Source of the DNA: Nanobdellota archaeon | GTDB taxonomy: Archaea; Nanobdellota; Nanobdellia; Parvarchaeales; Parvarchaeaceae | DNA: 43,132 nucleotides | Assembly: GCA_021846665.1 (NCBI GenBank) | Contig: JAJZWM010000005.1 | Coordinates: forward strand, 1-43,132 | Direction: 5' to 3' | In this document: in pieces, positions 29,824-38,613 of the stretch | Layout: the number at the start of each line of letters is the position of its first letter | How positions within the stretch are numbered: the first letter of the stretch is position 1 | Made by a program: the position numbers and the translations under genes | Notes under the pieces: generated by a model | Seen by the model: only the letters and a program-made list of their open reading frames with translations | What the model was told of the DNA's origin: nothing | Databases searched by the model: none

Positions 29824-30530
29824 ACAAAGGACAAGTTTTTACGATTGATCTTGTAGTCGGGAGCATAATAATACTCAGCGTTATAACTTCCGCATATGCA
29901 ATAACAAGCTATTATCTTAAGTTGAATAGTTCAATAACTACTGATAGCGATTTTATCTCTCAGGTATACTCTGCAGTTTCATCCTTTTCACTTGTTTCAT
30001 CTACAGAGAATCAGCTTTTATTATTTGAAAATGGTGGCTCTGCTTCAGCATTAGACTCTTATGTTTCCTCGGTTTTAGGTTCTGAATTATCCGGCCCATT
30101 CCTTTTAAATGTGTTCACAAAATCTAATTACTCAAACAGTTCTCTGCCGTCTAACCTTATATTTTCATATAACTCAAGGTTTTTATCATCTTCTTCCTAC
30201 TCTACTTTTTATGAGCCATTAGTTGTAACAAATTATAGTAGTGCATGCGGTTCATCATGTAATGCTTCTTTATCTATAAATAGTGTATTTCCCTCTTACA
30301 ATGACACGATAAATGCTCCAAATTGTAACGTACTTTATGGAAATGGAACAGTGACTGGATGGACTATATTAAATGATACTCCTTCGGGTTACTGTACAAT
30401 TCTTGTACCTTCTTACGCGAATCCAAACAGCTATGATGTTGTTACTTCCTCTTCAACAGGAGTTTCTACTGGTTCAGCTACTTTACATATCCTTGCTATA
30501 GATCTTTTGGAATTCAAAGTTCAGAAGTAA
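29814..30530 (+). CDS. Type IV pilin-like protein, paralog-like neighbour
   Basis: 'MNKGQVFTIDLVVGSIIILSVITSAYAI...' same KGQ-(I/V)FTIDL signature; Ser/Asn/Tyr-rich ectodomain. Confidence 0.65.
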   Translation: MVMNKGQVFTIDLVVGSIIILSVITSAYAITSYYLKLNSSITTDSDFISQVYSAVSSFSLVSSTENQLLLFENGGSASALDSYVSSVLGSELSGPFLLNVFTKSNYSNSSLPSNLIFSYNSRFLSSSSYSTFYEPLVVTNYSSACGSSCNASLSINSVFPSYNDTINAPNCNVLYGNGTVTGWTILNDTPSGYCTILVPSYANPNSYDVVTSSSTGVSTGSATLHILAIDLLEFKVQK

Positions 30531-30531
30531 T

Positions 30532-30774
30532 CTATATAAAAGCTATAGATTTGTTCCTTTCTTCGCTTCTAAGCTTCGTTTCCATGGCGTTTAACTCAGC
30601 TTCTACATCTCCCCTATAAACTCCTACTTTTATGGCAAGGTTGTTTATATCCATTAGAAGTTTGCTTAATTTTTGGGCTTTTTCGAAATCTATGTTGTTT
30701 TTATATTGGTTGTATAAAGTTATCTGCTGTAGCAGTTTTTCGTATAAATCTCCCATTTCCTCCATCCTTTCCAT
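30532..30774 (-). CDS. Hypothetical small helical protein (80 aa)
   Basis: Open reading frame convergent with the pilin-like gene; no family recognised. Confidence 0.55.
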   Translation of the reverse strand: MERMEEMGDLYEKLLQQITLYNQYKNNIDFEKAQKLSKLLMDINNLAIKVGVYRGDVEAELNAMETKLRSEERNKSIAFI

Positions 30775-30879
30775 TTTTATCCCCCCCTCATATCTATTTT
30801 AGAAATATTCCAAATAAAAAGGGCTGTTTTGTATTACTTATATATTATTGAAATGGATTTATTATTAACTCCTCTGTGG

Positions 30880-32598
30880 TTACTCTGCAAAGTAAATATT
30901 AGCAGTTTTCTGCTCTATATCTAAACGACTTCCCTTTTGGTTAATTCTTGGCCTTCCGCTGTCTTTATCCCTTCTTATTGTAACATCTATATTTTTAAGG
31001 AAGTTATTTATGGCCTTGCCAGTGCTTTCTATTTCATCAGTCATACCCCTTACTCCCTTTTTACCGCTGAATAATATACTTTTTGGGCATGTAGAATCAA
31101 GGAAAGCAAGGTCATGGTCAACAACTATTGCACATTTGTTTCTAGATGAAATAAAGGAGGATATTATATTCATACATTCTAGTCTATCTTCTATATCCAG
31201 ATTTGCAGATGGTTCATCTATAAGGTAAATATCTGCAGGTTTCATAAGTGTAGTCATTATTGCAAGTTTTTGAAGTTCTCCGCCTGAGAGATTATTTACA
31301 TTTTTATTCATTAATTTGTTTATTCCTAGTTTGTTGATAGCAGATATTACTCCTAAATCTTTTTCATATTCTGGATTTATACTCAATAAAGCATTACTAA
31401 CTAACATATCAAATGGCTTTAATATCTGTGGTTTGTATGAGAGTTTTATACCAAGATCAAGTTTACCAATATTAGTCTCGATTAGGCCAGCAAGCGCTTT
31501 TATAAACGTGCTTTTTCCTATACCGTTCTCTCCTATTATACCAATTATATCTCCCCTGTAAAGCTGTCCACCTTTCGTATCTAGCTTGAAATCCTTTAAA
31601 TCAACGACAAATTCCGGCCATGAGATAAATGGCTCATTACTAACTGGTGGCAGTGTCTTCTTAATTTTTATGTTATAATCTCTAAATCTTACGTTTTCAG
31701 TAGGTAGATATCCTTCTAAATAATTGTTTATTCCATTCCTGGAAGGCATAATGTGTGAAGCTATCCCATAGTTTGATTCAGAGCCATATAAAACCTGTAT
31801 GAATTCTGTAAGGTAATCAAGCATTACTAAGTCATGTTCTACTACTACAACTGTCTTATTATTAAGTGCTTCTTTTATCTTAGTAGCAACATTTATTCTT
31901 GCGTTTATATCAAGGTAATTCATCGGCTCATCAAATATATAAACATCTGCAGATTCATCAAGAGTTTTAGCTATTTCAACAATCTGGGCCTCTCCCCCAG
32001 ATAAAGTCTCAGTATCTCTATCTAAAATATCTTCTGTTACTAAGTTAAACCTATTTGTTTTTACTAAGTCCCTTACTTTTCCAGTTTGTGTAAATGACTG
32101 TGATTTCTTTGCTATCTTTAGATTGTTGCTATAAAGTTTTGTAAGATAAGGTTGTATGTCCTTTCCTCTGAATGATTTTATTACTTCTTCATATGTGTAT
32201 TCTCTTTTAAAATCACCAAAATTTGGGACTAACTCGTTTGAAATTAGTTTTATGTTTGTAGTTTTTCCTATTCCATTTCGGCCTATTAGACCTACTACTT
32301 TGTTTTCTATAGGGGTTGCTATATTAAAGGTTCTAAAGGTATTGACACCATATTGGAATGTAATATTCTTTGCCATTTCATCCGGCAAATTGATTATACG
32401 TATTGCATCAAAAGGGCATCGTTTTACACAAATTCCACAGGATATACATAAGCTTTCTGTTATGGCTGCCTTTCCGTTCTCTCTTGCATACACTGTTTCT
32501 TTTGCGCCTTGTCTTACTCTTGGACAAACCTCTGCACAGATGTAATTGCAATTATCTGGTGCTTCACATTCCGATTCTTTTATTACGGCAACTCTCAT
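30880..32598 (-). CDS. ABCE1/RLI ribosome-recycling ATPase
   Basis: N-terminal 2x[4Fe-4S] 'CNYICAEVCPRVRQGAKETV...CISCGICVKRCPFDAI', two ABC domains ('GRNGIGKTT', 'GENGIGKSTF', 'LSGGEAQ', 'LSGGELQ'). Confidence 0.97.
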   Translation of the reverse strand: MRVAVIKESECEAPDNCNYICAEVCPRVRQGAKETVYARENGKAAITESLCISCGICVKRCPFDAIRIINLPDEMAKNITFQYGVNTFRTFNIATPIENKVVGLIGRNGIGKTTNIKLISNELVPNFGDFKREYTYEEVIKSFRGKDIQPYLTKLYSNNLKIAKKSQSFTQTGKVRDLVKTNRFNLVTEDILDRDTETLSGGEAQIVEIAKTLDESADVYIFDEPMNYLDINARINVATKIKEALNNKTVVVVEHDLVMLDYLTEFIQVLYGSESNYGIASHIMPSRNGINNYLEGYLPTENVRFRDYNIKIKKTLPPVSNEPFISWPEFVVDLKDFKLDTKGGQLYRGDIIGIIGENGIGKSTFIKALAGLIETNIGKLDLGIKLSYKPQILKPFDMLVSNALLSINPEYEKDLGVISAINKLGINKLMNKNVNNLSGGELQKLAIMTTLMKPADIYLIDEPSANLDIEDRLECMNIISSFISSRNKCAIVVDHDLAFLDSTCPKSILFSGKKGVRGMTDEIESTGKAINNFLKNIDVTIRRDKDSGRPRINQKGSRLDIEQKTANIYFAE

Positions 32599-32764
32599 TT
32601 TCTTGATACCATATTTCTATTAATAAATAGGTTATTCTTCATTTTTAAATTATATTACTAGCAATTTAAGTTAATATTATTAAAAATATCCGTCATTAAT
32701 TCTATATATTTAATCAAAACATTAAACCTTTTACTCTTTTATATTTGTAATGTTTTAACTTTAA

Positions 32765-33238
32765 ATGGAAATAAATGATCCGGAGTGTTCTATTGAAGAA
32801 CATGAAAAGATAATAAAAATGCCAAAAGACAAGCATACTGATGAGGAAATAAAGAATATTCTCTTGAAATACAAAAATGTAGCTGTAGTGGGTATGTCAA
32901 GAGAAGAAGGAAAAGATAGTCATGAGATACCAAAATATTTGATGAATAAAGGATATAATATAATTCCTGTAAATCCTAATGCAGATTCTATAATGAATAA
33001 GAAATCCTATCCTTCAATTTCAGATGTTCCAGAGAATGTAGATATAATTGATATTTTTAGGCCATCCTCTAAGGTTCTACCAGTTGTTCAGGCAGCAATA
33101 AGCAAAAATCCAAAGGTGATATGGATGCAGGAAGGAATTTCAAATGATGAAGCTAAAAAACTTGCGGAAAGCAAGGGAATAACCGTAATATTCAACAGAT
33201 GCATGATGAAAGAGCATGTTAGATTATTTGGGAATTAA
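32765..33238 (+). CDS. CoA-binding domain protein (YccU-like)
   Basis: 'YKNVAVVGMSREEGKDSHEIPKYLMNKGYNIIPVNPNADSIMNKKSYPSISDVPENVDIIDIFRPS' CoA_binding_2. Confidence 0.92.
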   Translation: MEINDPECSIEEHEKIIKMPKDKHTDEEIKNILLKYKNVAVVGMSREEGKDSHEIPKYLMNKGYNIIPVNPNADSIMNKKSYPSISDVPENVDIIDIFRPSSKVLPVVQAAISKNPKVIWMQEGISNDEAKKLAESKGITVIFNRCMMKEHVRLFGN

Positions 33239-33279
33239 TAAAGAAAAGCATATAAAATTAAGATATCTTATTAAAACTT

Positions 33280-33690
33280 ATGACAACTTCAGTCTGTAAG
33301 TGCTATAAATGCAATTATAAGTTTAATTATGAGTATATCCCAGGAGTTTCATATCATTCAATTAGGTTAGGAAATAAAAGAATATTCCGCTGTCCTAAAT
33401 GTAAAACTCTGCAGAAATTCGATTTAAGTAGTAAGGGGCCAAATAACTCATTAAAAACATATGGAGACAGTTCAGAACTTGGAATTGGTGCAAGGATTTG
33501 GATGTTAATGCTTTTGCCAACTTTTCTTCTTTTAGCATTAGGAAACTTTTCTTTCTTTATTTTCCCACAAGTTATTTATATCCCATTTGTTCTGATCTTT
33601 TTAGGTGTAGTTTGGGTATTCGGGTATTTAATATATCTAATAATGAGTGTGGGTCCAAAAACTACAGGAACAAAAAAGGTGGGTAAATAA
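33280..33690 (+). CDS. Zinc-ribbon plus two-TM membrane protein
   Basis: 'CKCYKCNYKFNYEY...RCPKCKTLQKF' double CxxC-type ribbon then two hydrophobic segments. Confidence 0.65.
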   Translation: MTTSVCKCYKCNYKFNYEYIPGVSYHSIRLGNKRIFRCPKCKTLQKFDLSSKGPNNSLKTYGDSSELGIGARIWMLMLLPTFLLLALGNFSFFIFPQVIYIPFVLIFLGVVWVFGYLIYLIMSVGPKTTGTKKVGK

Positions 33691-34235
33691 TGGTATACAG
33701 TTTTGCGGTTTCATCTGGTTTTAATTTTATATTTCTTATACCAATAGTAATAGGTTTAATTGTCATTCTTCTTGCTATTTTTACTAAGGGAAAAAATGAG
33801 AATACAAAGGGAATTAAGCATACTTTCTACATTACTATAGGAATAGGAGCTGCAGTTATTGTAATAGGGATAGTATTGTTAATCGCATTAACTACTCCGT
33901 ATAAAGTTAAAATGGGAACTGGTTATATATCTGTATATGCTCCCAGTATAGCTGGCGGCAATATTAATGTAACTTCCAGCGAGATTCAATCTGCATATAT
34001 TGGTAATATTGTAAATGGAAATATTACATTATCTGTAAGAACCGACGGTACAAGTATAGGTAATTTAAATGCAGGCAGGTTTTTACTTAGCAACAATGCT
34101 AAAGCTTACGTTGTATCTGATAACAACACAGATGTAATAATAAAATTGAAGAGCGGTAGTTACCTAGTTTTAGGAAATAATAATACTGACATGTTAGCAT
34201 CTATAATATCTAAGCTAGTTTATAATATTAGCTGA
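33690..34235 (+). CDS. Membrane protein with bacterial-PH-like extracytoplasmic domain
   Basis: Two N-terminal TMs, then 'VRTDGTSIGNLNAGRFLLSNNAKAYVVSDNNTDVIIKLKSGSYLVLGNNNTDM', which resembles bacterial PH (bPH) domains; start overlaps previous stop (TAATG). Confidence 0.55.
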   Translation: MVYSFAVSSGFNFIFLIPIVIGLIVILLAIFTKGKNENTKGIKHTFYITIGIGAAVIVIGIVLLIALTTPYKVKMGTGYISVYAPSIAGGNINVTSSEIQSAYIGNIVNGNITLSVRTDGTSIGNLNAGRFLLSNNAKAYVVSDNNTDVIIKLKSGSYLVLGNNNTDMLASIISKLVYNIS

Positions 34236-34290
34236 TCTATCTGCAATAACAATAAAAAAGCATTTATCTTATAATCACCAATATTAACTT

Positions 34291-36018
34291 ATGACAGAAT
34301 ATATGCTTAATAACAAGTTTAATGACCCTTTTAATAAGGTACAGTTTGGGGTTTCTATAGGGGAGAGAAATCAGTTGGAAGAGTTTTCTAAAGTTCTTAG
34401 AAGCGGTGCTAAGATGGTTGAAATAGATGTAGCAAGTGTGTACGGATTTGAAGGGGAGCAAGGCAATTCTGCGGATACACTGGGAAAAACAGAAAGAGAA
34501 GCAATAGCGAATCTTGCAAAGACAAATGATGTTGATTTGAGTGTTCATGCACCTTGGGCGATAAACTTTTCAGGGATAGAGCCGCAGTCCAAAGCCAAAT
34601 CAGAAGTATATGGACATCTTGTCGAAAAGGAAGTAGGAACAGCTTTGGAATTTGCCGATGACATAAGTAAAAAGATGGGCAGACAGAACATGCCTGTTAT
34701 TTTCCATGCTTCTTCGGATCATCTTTCAGATCCAGATAAAAGCTTAGTTTATTCAGTTTATGATGAAACAGAAAGCAAGGTTATTCAGATTCCAAAACAG
34801 GAAATAGAATTAGGTATCGATAAAGATAAGGTAAGCGATCCAGAAGAAAGAAAGAGAATAGCAATGCAGAAGTTTAAATCTATCTACGGGGAAAGCTTTT
34901 ATAAAAAAGTGTTTGAAAATAAGGATAATAACCGTCTTGGATTCGTTTCTGATGATGGTAAGGTGATATTGAACCCAGAAGGTGCGCTTGAATTTTATAA
35001 GAAAAGTAAGTCACAGCAGCTTAATCAGGAGATGGCTAATCTTAATATTAGTTTAAGGAATCTAGAATACCAGAAGACAGATCTTCTGGTGAAAATGAGT
35101 GCAGCAAAGGCGCAATCTGACAAAAAAGAAATCGATAATATACAAAGGGCTCTTGAAAGCATAGAAAACATGGCCAAAGATCTAAATCAAAGAAATTCAG
35201 AGCTAGAAATAGAGGAAAAAACACTTGATAATAGATTTGTACCGTATGATAAAAAGGCACCAGAACTTGCTGCTCAGGGTATAGTAAAAGCCGCGATGTT
35301 TTCTTATAACAATACAGAATCAAAACCAATGATACTCGTTGAAAACCCAATGTCGCCAGAAATGTCATTAAGTAACCCAAAAGATACCGCAGAAACAGTA
35401 AGAATAGCTAGAGAGGAGTTTGCAAAAGAACTACATGAAAAACAGCACTTATCACTTAAAGAAGCAGAAAAGATAAGCAGTGATATTATTGGTATAAATC
35501 TTGATATAGGGCATATAAATGTCTTTAAATCCTATATAAATCCAAAAACAGGACAGCCTTACTCTGATAAAGATATAGTAGAAATGGCTAAGGCTACTGA
35601 AGATTATCTAAAAAGATATCACTTAAATGATAATATGGGAAACAAAGATAGTCATCTTCCTTTGGGGCAAGGAAACGCTCCTATAAAGGAAGTTTACGAT
35701 GCAATGATGGAAAAAGGACTTGACGTTCCCGCAATAATGGAAGTATTTGGAGGATTAGGTGGACTTGAAGCAGGGTCTGTTCAGTCCTTACAATATATGG
35801 GAGCACCTTTGTATGGTAATACTCCATATGTATCCCTGCCATCATATCTTGGCCAGCCTTACTCTTCTATAGTGGGTGATTATTCCTCTTATTCTAATTT
35901 TGGATTGAAACAAGATATGTTCTCATATGGTGGTTTTTCAGGTATATTCCCTGCTGTAGGAGGTGGTTACATGGATAATAGAGGTAATTCAGGTTTTTCG
36001 GGGGCGCCAATGGTATAA
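34291..36018 (+). CDS. Xylose isomerase-like / AP-endonuclease family 2 TIM-barrel protein with coiled-coil insertion and Gly/Tyr-rich tail
   Basis: 'LSVHAPWAINFSG', 'VIFHASSDH', 'ILVENP', 'GINLDIGHINVFK', 'YHLNDNMGNKDSHLPLGQGNAPIKEVYDAM', 'AIMEVFGGLGG' TIM-barrel metal-ligand pattern. Confidence 0.8.
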   Translation: MTEYMLNNKFNDPFNKVQFGVSIGERNQLEEFSKVLRSGAKMVEIDVASVYGFEGEQGNSADTLGKTEREAIANLAKTNDVDLSVHAPWAINFSGIEPQSKAKSEVYGHLVEKEVGTALEFADDISKKMGRQNMPVIFHASSDHLSDPDKSLVYSVYDETESKVIQIPKQEIELGIDKDKVSDPEERKRIAMQKFKSIYGESFYKKVFENKDNNRLGFVSDDGKVILNPEGALEFYKKSKSQQLNQEMANLNISLRNLEYQKTDLLVKMSAAKAQSDKKEIDNIQRALESIENMAKDLNQRNSELEIEEKTLDNRFVPYDKKAPELAAQGIVKAAMFSYNNTESKPMILVENPMSPEMSLSNPKDTAETVRIAREEFAKELHEKQHLSLKEAEKISSDIIGINLDIGHINVFKSYINPKTGQPYSDKDIVEMAKATEDYLKRYHLNDNMGNKDSHLPLGQGNAPIKEVYDAMMEKGLDVPAIMEVFGGLGGLEAGSVQSLQYMGAPLYGNTPYVSLPSYLGQPYSSIVGDYSSYSNFGLKQDMFSYGGFSGIFPAVGGGYMDNRGNSGFSGAPMV

Positions 36019-36800
36019 TGGAAGAAAATAACATAGAAGGACATTTAGAGTTAAAAGGATACGATGCTGCTTATAAGTTTGCTAAAGGGATATTTGAAAT
36101 GTATCCGAAAGTAATGAAAACAATTGTTTTATTCGGTTCTTACAGCAAAGGCAAAGAAACAGAAGACAGCGATGTAGATATAATGATAGTAATGGATGAT
36201 GTTCTGAATAAGCTGGATGAAAAAGTTCAGTCTTTAATATTTTCAGATGTTGACAAGCTGGTAAAGGAAAGCCAAGTAAAATTGCATATAAACTTTGTAA
36301 CATTAACTGCTTTTTGGCGTGGAGTTATCGCTGCAGATCCAGTTTCAGTAAATGTTCTAAAGTATGGCGTTCCTTTAATAGACACTGGCTATTTTGAACC
36401 GTTACAGGCTCTACTTAATATGGGTGAGATAAAGCCAACAGATGAATCAATATACGCTTCTTTAACGAGGAGCGAATTATATTTAAATTCAGCGAAACTT
36501 AAGCTTGCTTCTGTTATTACAGATATATACTGGTCTGTTGTAAACTCTGCACAGGCTGCAATAATGAGACAAGGAGATATTCCCCCTTCACCAGAAGTTA
36601 TACCTGAAATGCTTTTGAAGCTTGAAGAAAGAGGACTGGTAAACAAGAAGCAGATTGATGATTTCAATGAGATATTCACGCTTGGAAAAAGACTGTTTCA
36701 CGGCGAAAAAATAGATATAACTGGAGAAAAAGCTCAGGAGATAATAACGAAAGGAACTGAATTTAGTTCAAAGATGGCAGATCTTTCAAAATCTAAATAA
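36018..36800 (+). CDS. MNT-type nucleotidyltransferase fused to HEPN-like helical domain
   Basis: 'TIVLFGSYSKGKETEDSDVDIMIVMDD' (GSx10DxD); C-terminal helical region ending 'FNEIFTLGKRLFHGEKIDI' like HEPN; start overlaps TIM-barrel stop (TAATG). Confidence 0.8.
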   Translation: MEENNIEGHLELKGYDAAYKFAKGIFEMYPKVMKTIVLFGSYSKGKETEDSDVDIMIVMDDVLNKLDEKVQSLIFSDVDKLVKESQVKLHINFVTLTAFWRGVIAADPVSVNVLKYGVPLIDTGYFEPLQALLNMGEIKPTDESIYASLTRSELYLNSAKLKLASVITDIYWSVVNSAQAAIMRQGDIPPSPEVIPEMLLKLEERGLVNKKQIDDFNEIFTLGKRLFHGEKIDITGEKAQEIITKGTEFSSKMADLSKSK

Positions 36801-37344
36801 ACATATTTATAAGTATACCTAAAAAAGCGCTTATCGCGGCTATAAGTAATCCTATTCCTGCGGTTTTCAATCCCTCCTTTATTTTTTTTGTCTTTTCTTC
36901 CTGAGAGTAACCTCCTATAAACATAAGTATTATCAAACTTAAGATAAGTGAGATAACGCTTGTAATAATGCTTTGCTTTGCATTTAAAGCGTAATAAACA
37001 AGGTAAGGCAAAAGGACAATAAAGCTGCCTAATAGTGTTGAAAGAAACCCTATTTCGGCATATTTAAGATTTTTTGCTTTTTTTAGCTGTGTAATTTTGT
37101 TAGGGTTATATTCCTTAGCAAATAGTATCTTTCTATATTCCTTTATTTGCTGACCTAATACAAAATTTTCAGCGTTATAAGCAGAAAAGAAATTGGAAAG
37201 AGAACCGCTTACTCCAACTAAAAGGATAGATGCAAAAGTAAGCTGATAACTATGAAAAACAGAAATACCTAAGGAGATGCCTAACCCAAGAAATAGTCCA
37301 TCACTTAAACCTAGAATTATATATCTATTTTTTGCTCTTTCCAT
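36793..37344 (-). CDS. VIT1/CCC1-family membrane protein
   Basis: 'YIILGLSDGLFLGLGISLGI...ILLVGVSGSLSNFFSAYNAENFV' and C-terminal TMs typical of VIT1/CCC1 relatives. Confidence 0.78.
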   Translation of the reverse strand: MERAKNRYIILGLSDGLFLGLGISLGISVFHSYQLTFASILLVGVSGSLSNFFSAYNAENFVLGQQIKEYRKILFAKEYNPNKITQLKKAKNLKYAEIGFLSTLLGSFIVLLPYLVYYALNAKQSIITSVISLILSLIILMFIGGYSQEEKTKKIKEGLKTAGIGLLIAAISAFLGILINMFI

Positions 37345-37597
37345 TAGAACTTACTGTAGCTTCATCTAAACTGTTTATTACCGCCCCTCTATCTTTTAAA
37401 GCCTTTTGTATTCCTTCAAAGTTTATTTTTGAGCCTTCAATGACTATCTTTAATCCTTCAGTGTGTATATCAACTTCTACAACCTTTATGAAAACATCTC
37501 CATTTCTTACATGCTTTGCCATATCACTGGCTAGGTCTATTATACTGTACTCACCAATTGGCTTTACCGCATCTATAACAAGTCTACTTAAATACAT
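37325..37597 (-). CDS. DUF211 family protein
   Basis: 'YLSRLVIDAVKPIGEYSIIDLASDMAKHVRNGDVFIKVVEVDIHTEGLKIVIEGSKINFEGIQKALKDRGAVINSLDEATVS' matches archaeal DUF211. Confidence 0.88.
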   Translation of the reverse strand: MYLSRLVIDAVKPIGEYSIIDLASDMAKHVRNGDVFIKVVEVDIHTEGLKIVIEGSKINFEGIQKALKDRGAVINSLDEATVSSNGKSKK

Positions 37598-38040
37598 CAG
37601 TAACTCCGAAAGTATAAGTCACTTTCTAACTTTCCTGTTTCTGCGGCAATGCTTGCTATGGGCTTTTCCATGTATGCTTTAGCTAATTTTATCTTTGCTT
37701 TATTTCTGTTCTTTGAGCCTTTCTTCTTTTTAGATAATTGTCTATTTCTGATCTTAAGAAGCTTCTCTGATTCCTTAAGTATCTTTGGATTCTCGATTAA
37801 TTCTCCGTTAGAAGTAGCTATAATGGAAGCAAGGCCTACATCTATGCCAACAGCCTGAGCTGAAATATGTGTAAAGTTCTTTTCCTTTTTTATCTCTAGT
37901 GCCAGTTCATTTAAATCGTATCCTAACATACTCTCCTTCTCTTCCTTGTATGCTTCGATACTTGCTTCTTCTATCTGCTTGTTTAAGTTCTCTCCCAGTT
38001 CCCTCGCTGGATATATTCTATATTTAAATGCTCTCTTCAT
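37597..38040 (-). pseudogene. Internally deleted IS200/IS605-type TnpB (OrfB) relic, 147-aa ORF
   Basis: N-terminus 'MKRAFKYRIYP' and RuvC-I block 'AVGIDVGLASIIATSNGELIENPKILKESEKLLKIRNRQLSKKKKGSKNRNKAKIKLAK' are TnpB; most of the middle and the C-terminal RuvC-II/III and Zn-finger are absent. Confidence 0.85.
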
Positions 38041-38180
38041 ATCTGTTCTACAAGTTTGCCAATTAATTATATTACTTTTGGACTACTGTACATACAATGT
38101 GTATTTTATATTCTTTAACATTAATAAATCTTTAATTTTGAGATATCTATTAATTCCTCATAAATTTTAGTAAAAAAGAA

Positions 38181-38190
38181 ATATTTAAAT
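38181..38190 (+). promoter_or_regulatory. TATA box of prepilin gene (probable leaderless transcript)
   Basis: ATATTTAAAT centred about 22 nt before ATG at 38208, preceded by an A-rich BRE-like tract. Confidence 0.55.
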
Positions 38191-38207
38191 AGGATAAATC
38201 TTAATAG

Positions 38208-38606
38208 ATGAATATGATATTAAATAAAAAGGCTCAAGGCTTGCCTATAAATACTATTATACTTATAGCAGTAGGTCTGCTTATACTTGTTCTTTTAGTT
38301 ACATTTGTATTAGGCGGATTTAAGGGATTAGGAGGTGGTGCTAGTACAAGTAGTAGTGCCATTAGCGCATTTGAGGCACAGTGTCAAACGACGGCCTCTT
38401 CTGCTTCTTCATCTGGTTCTTTTCCTTACAGTTGGTGTAGTTCAACAACAAAAGAATCTAATGGTAAGATTCTATGGTGTTACACAAATCCTTCATCGCT
38501 TTCAAATACCACTACTATAACTTTATATAATGGAACTACATTAGCAGGGCCTGCTACTTCAGGTGCGCCAACTGGTTCTAATATAGTAAATTGTCCTGCT
38601 CCATAA
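38208..38606 (+). CDS. Archaeal type IV pilin-like protein (class III signal peptide)
   Basis: 'NKKAQGLPINTIILIAVGLLILVLLVTFVLGGFKG' prepilin leader/helix; Ser/Thr-rich ectodomain with 3 Cys pattern 'CQ..WC..WC..NC'. Confidence 0.8.
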   Translation: MNMILNKKAQGLPINTIILIAVGLLILVLLVTFVLGGFKGLGGGASTSSSAISAFEAQCQTTASSASSSGSFPYSWCSSTTKESNGKILWCYTNPSSLSNTTTITLYNGTTLAGPATSGAPTGSNIVNCPAP

Positions 38607-38613
38607 GTAGCCT

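Noticed and set aside
35048-35380. - strand ORF opposite the TIM-barrel coiled-coil insert
   Set aside because: Antisense of a charged helical region; no independent support.
36018-36800. Classic HEPN/MNT toxin-antitoxin system
   Set aside because: MNT and HEPN-like regions are in one polypeptide and the HEPN catalytic Arg position looks lost, so a standard two-gene TA call is not supported.
37597-38040. Active IS605 element or functional omega-RNA-guided TnpB
   Set aside because: ORF is only 147 aa, lacks RuvC-II/III residues and Zn-finger, no tnpA seen, and the right end is occupied by DUF211.
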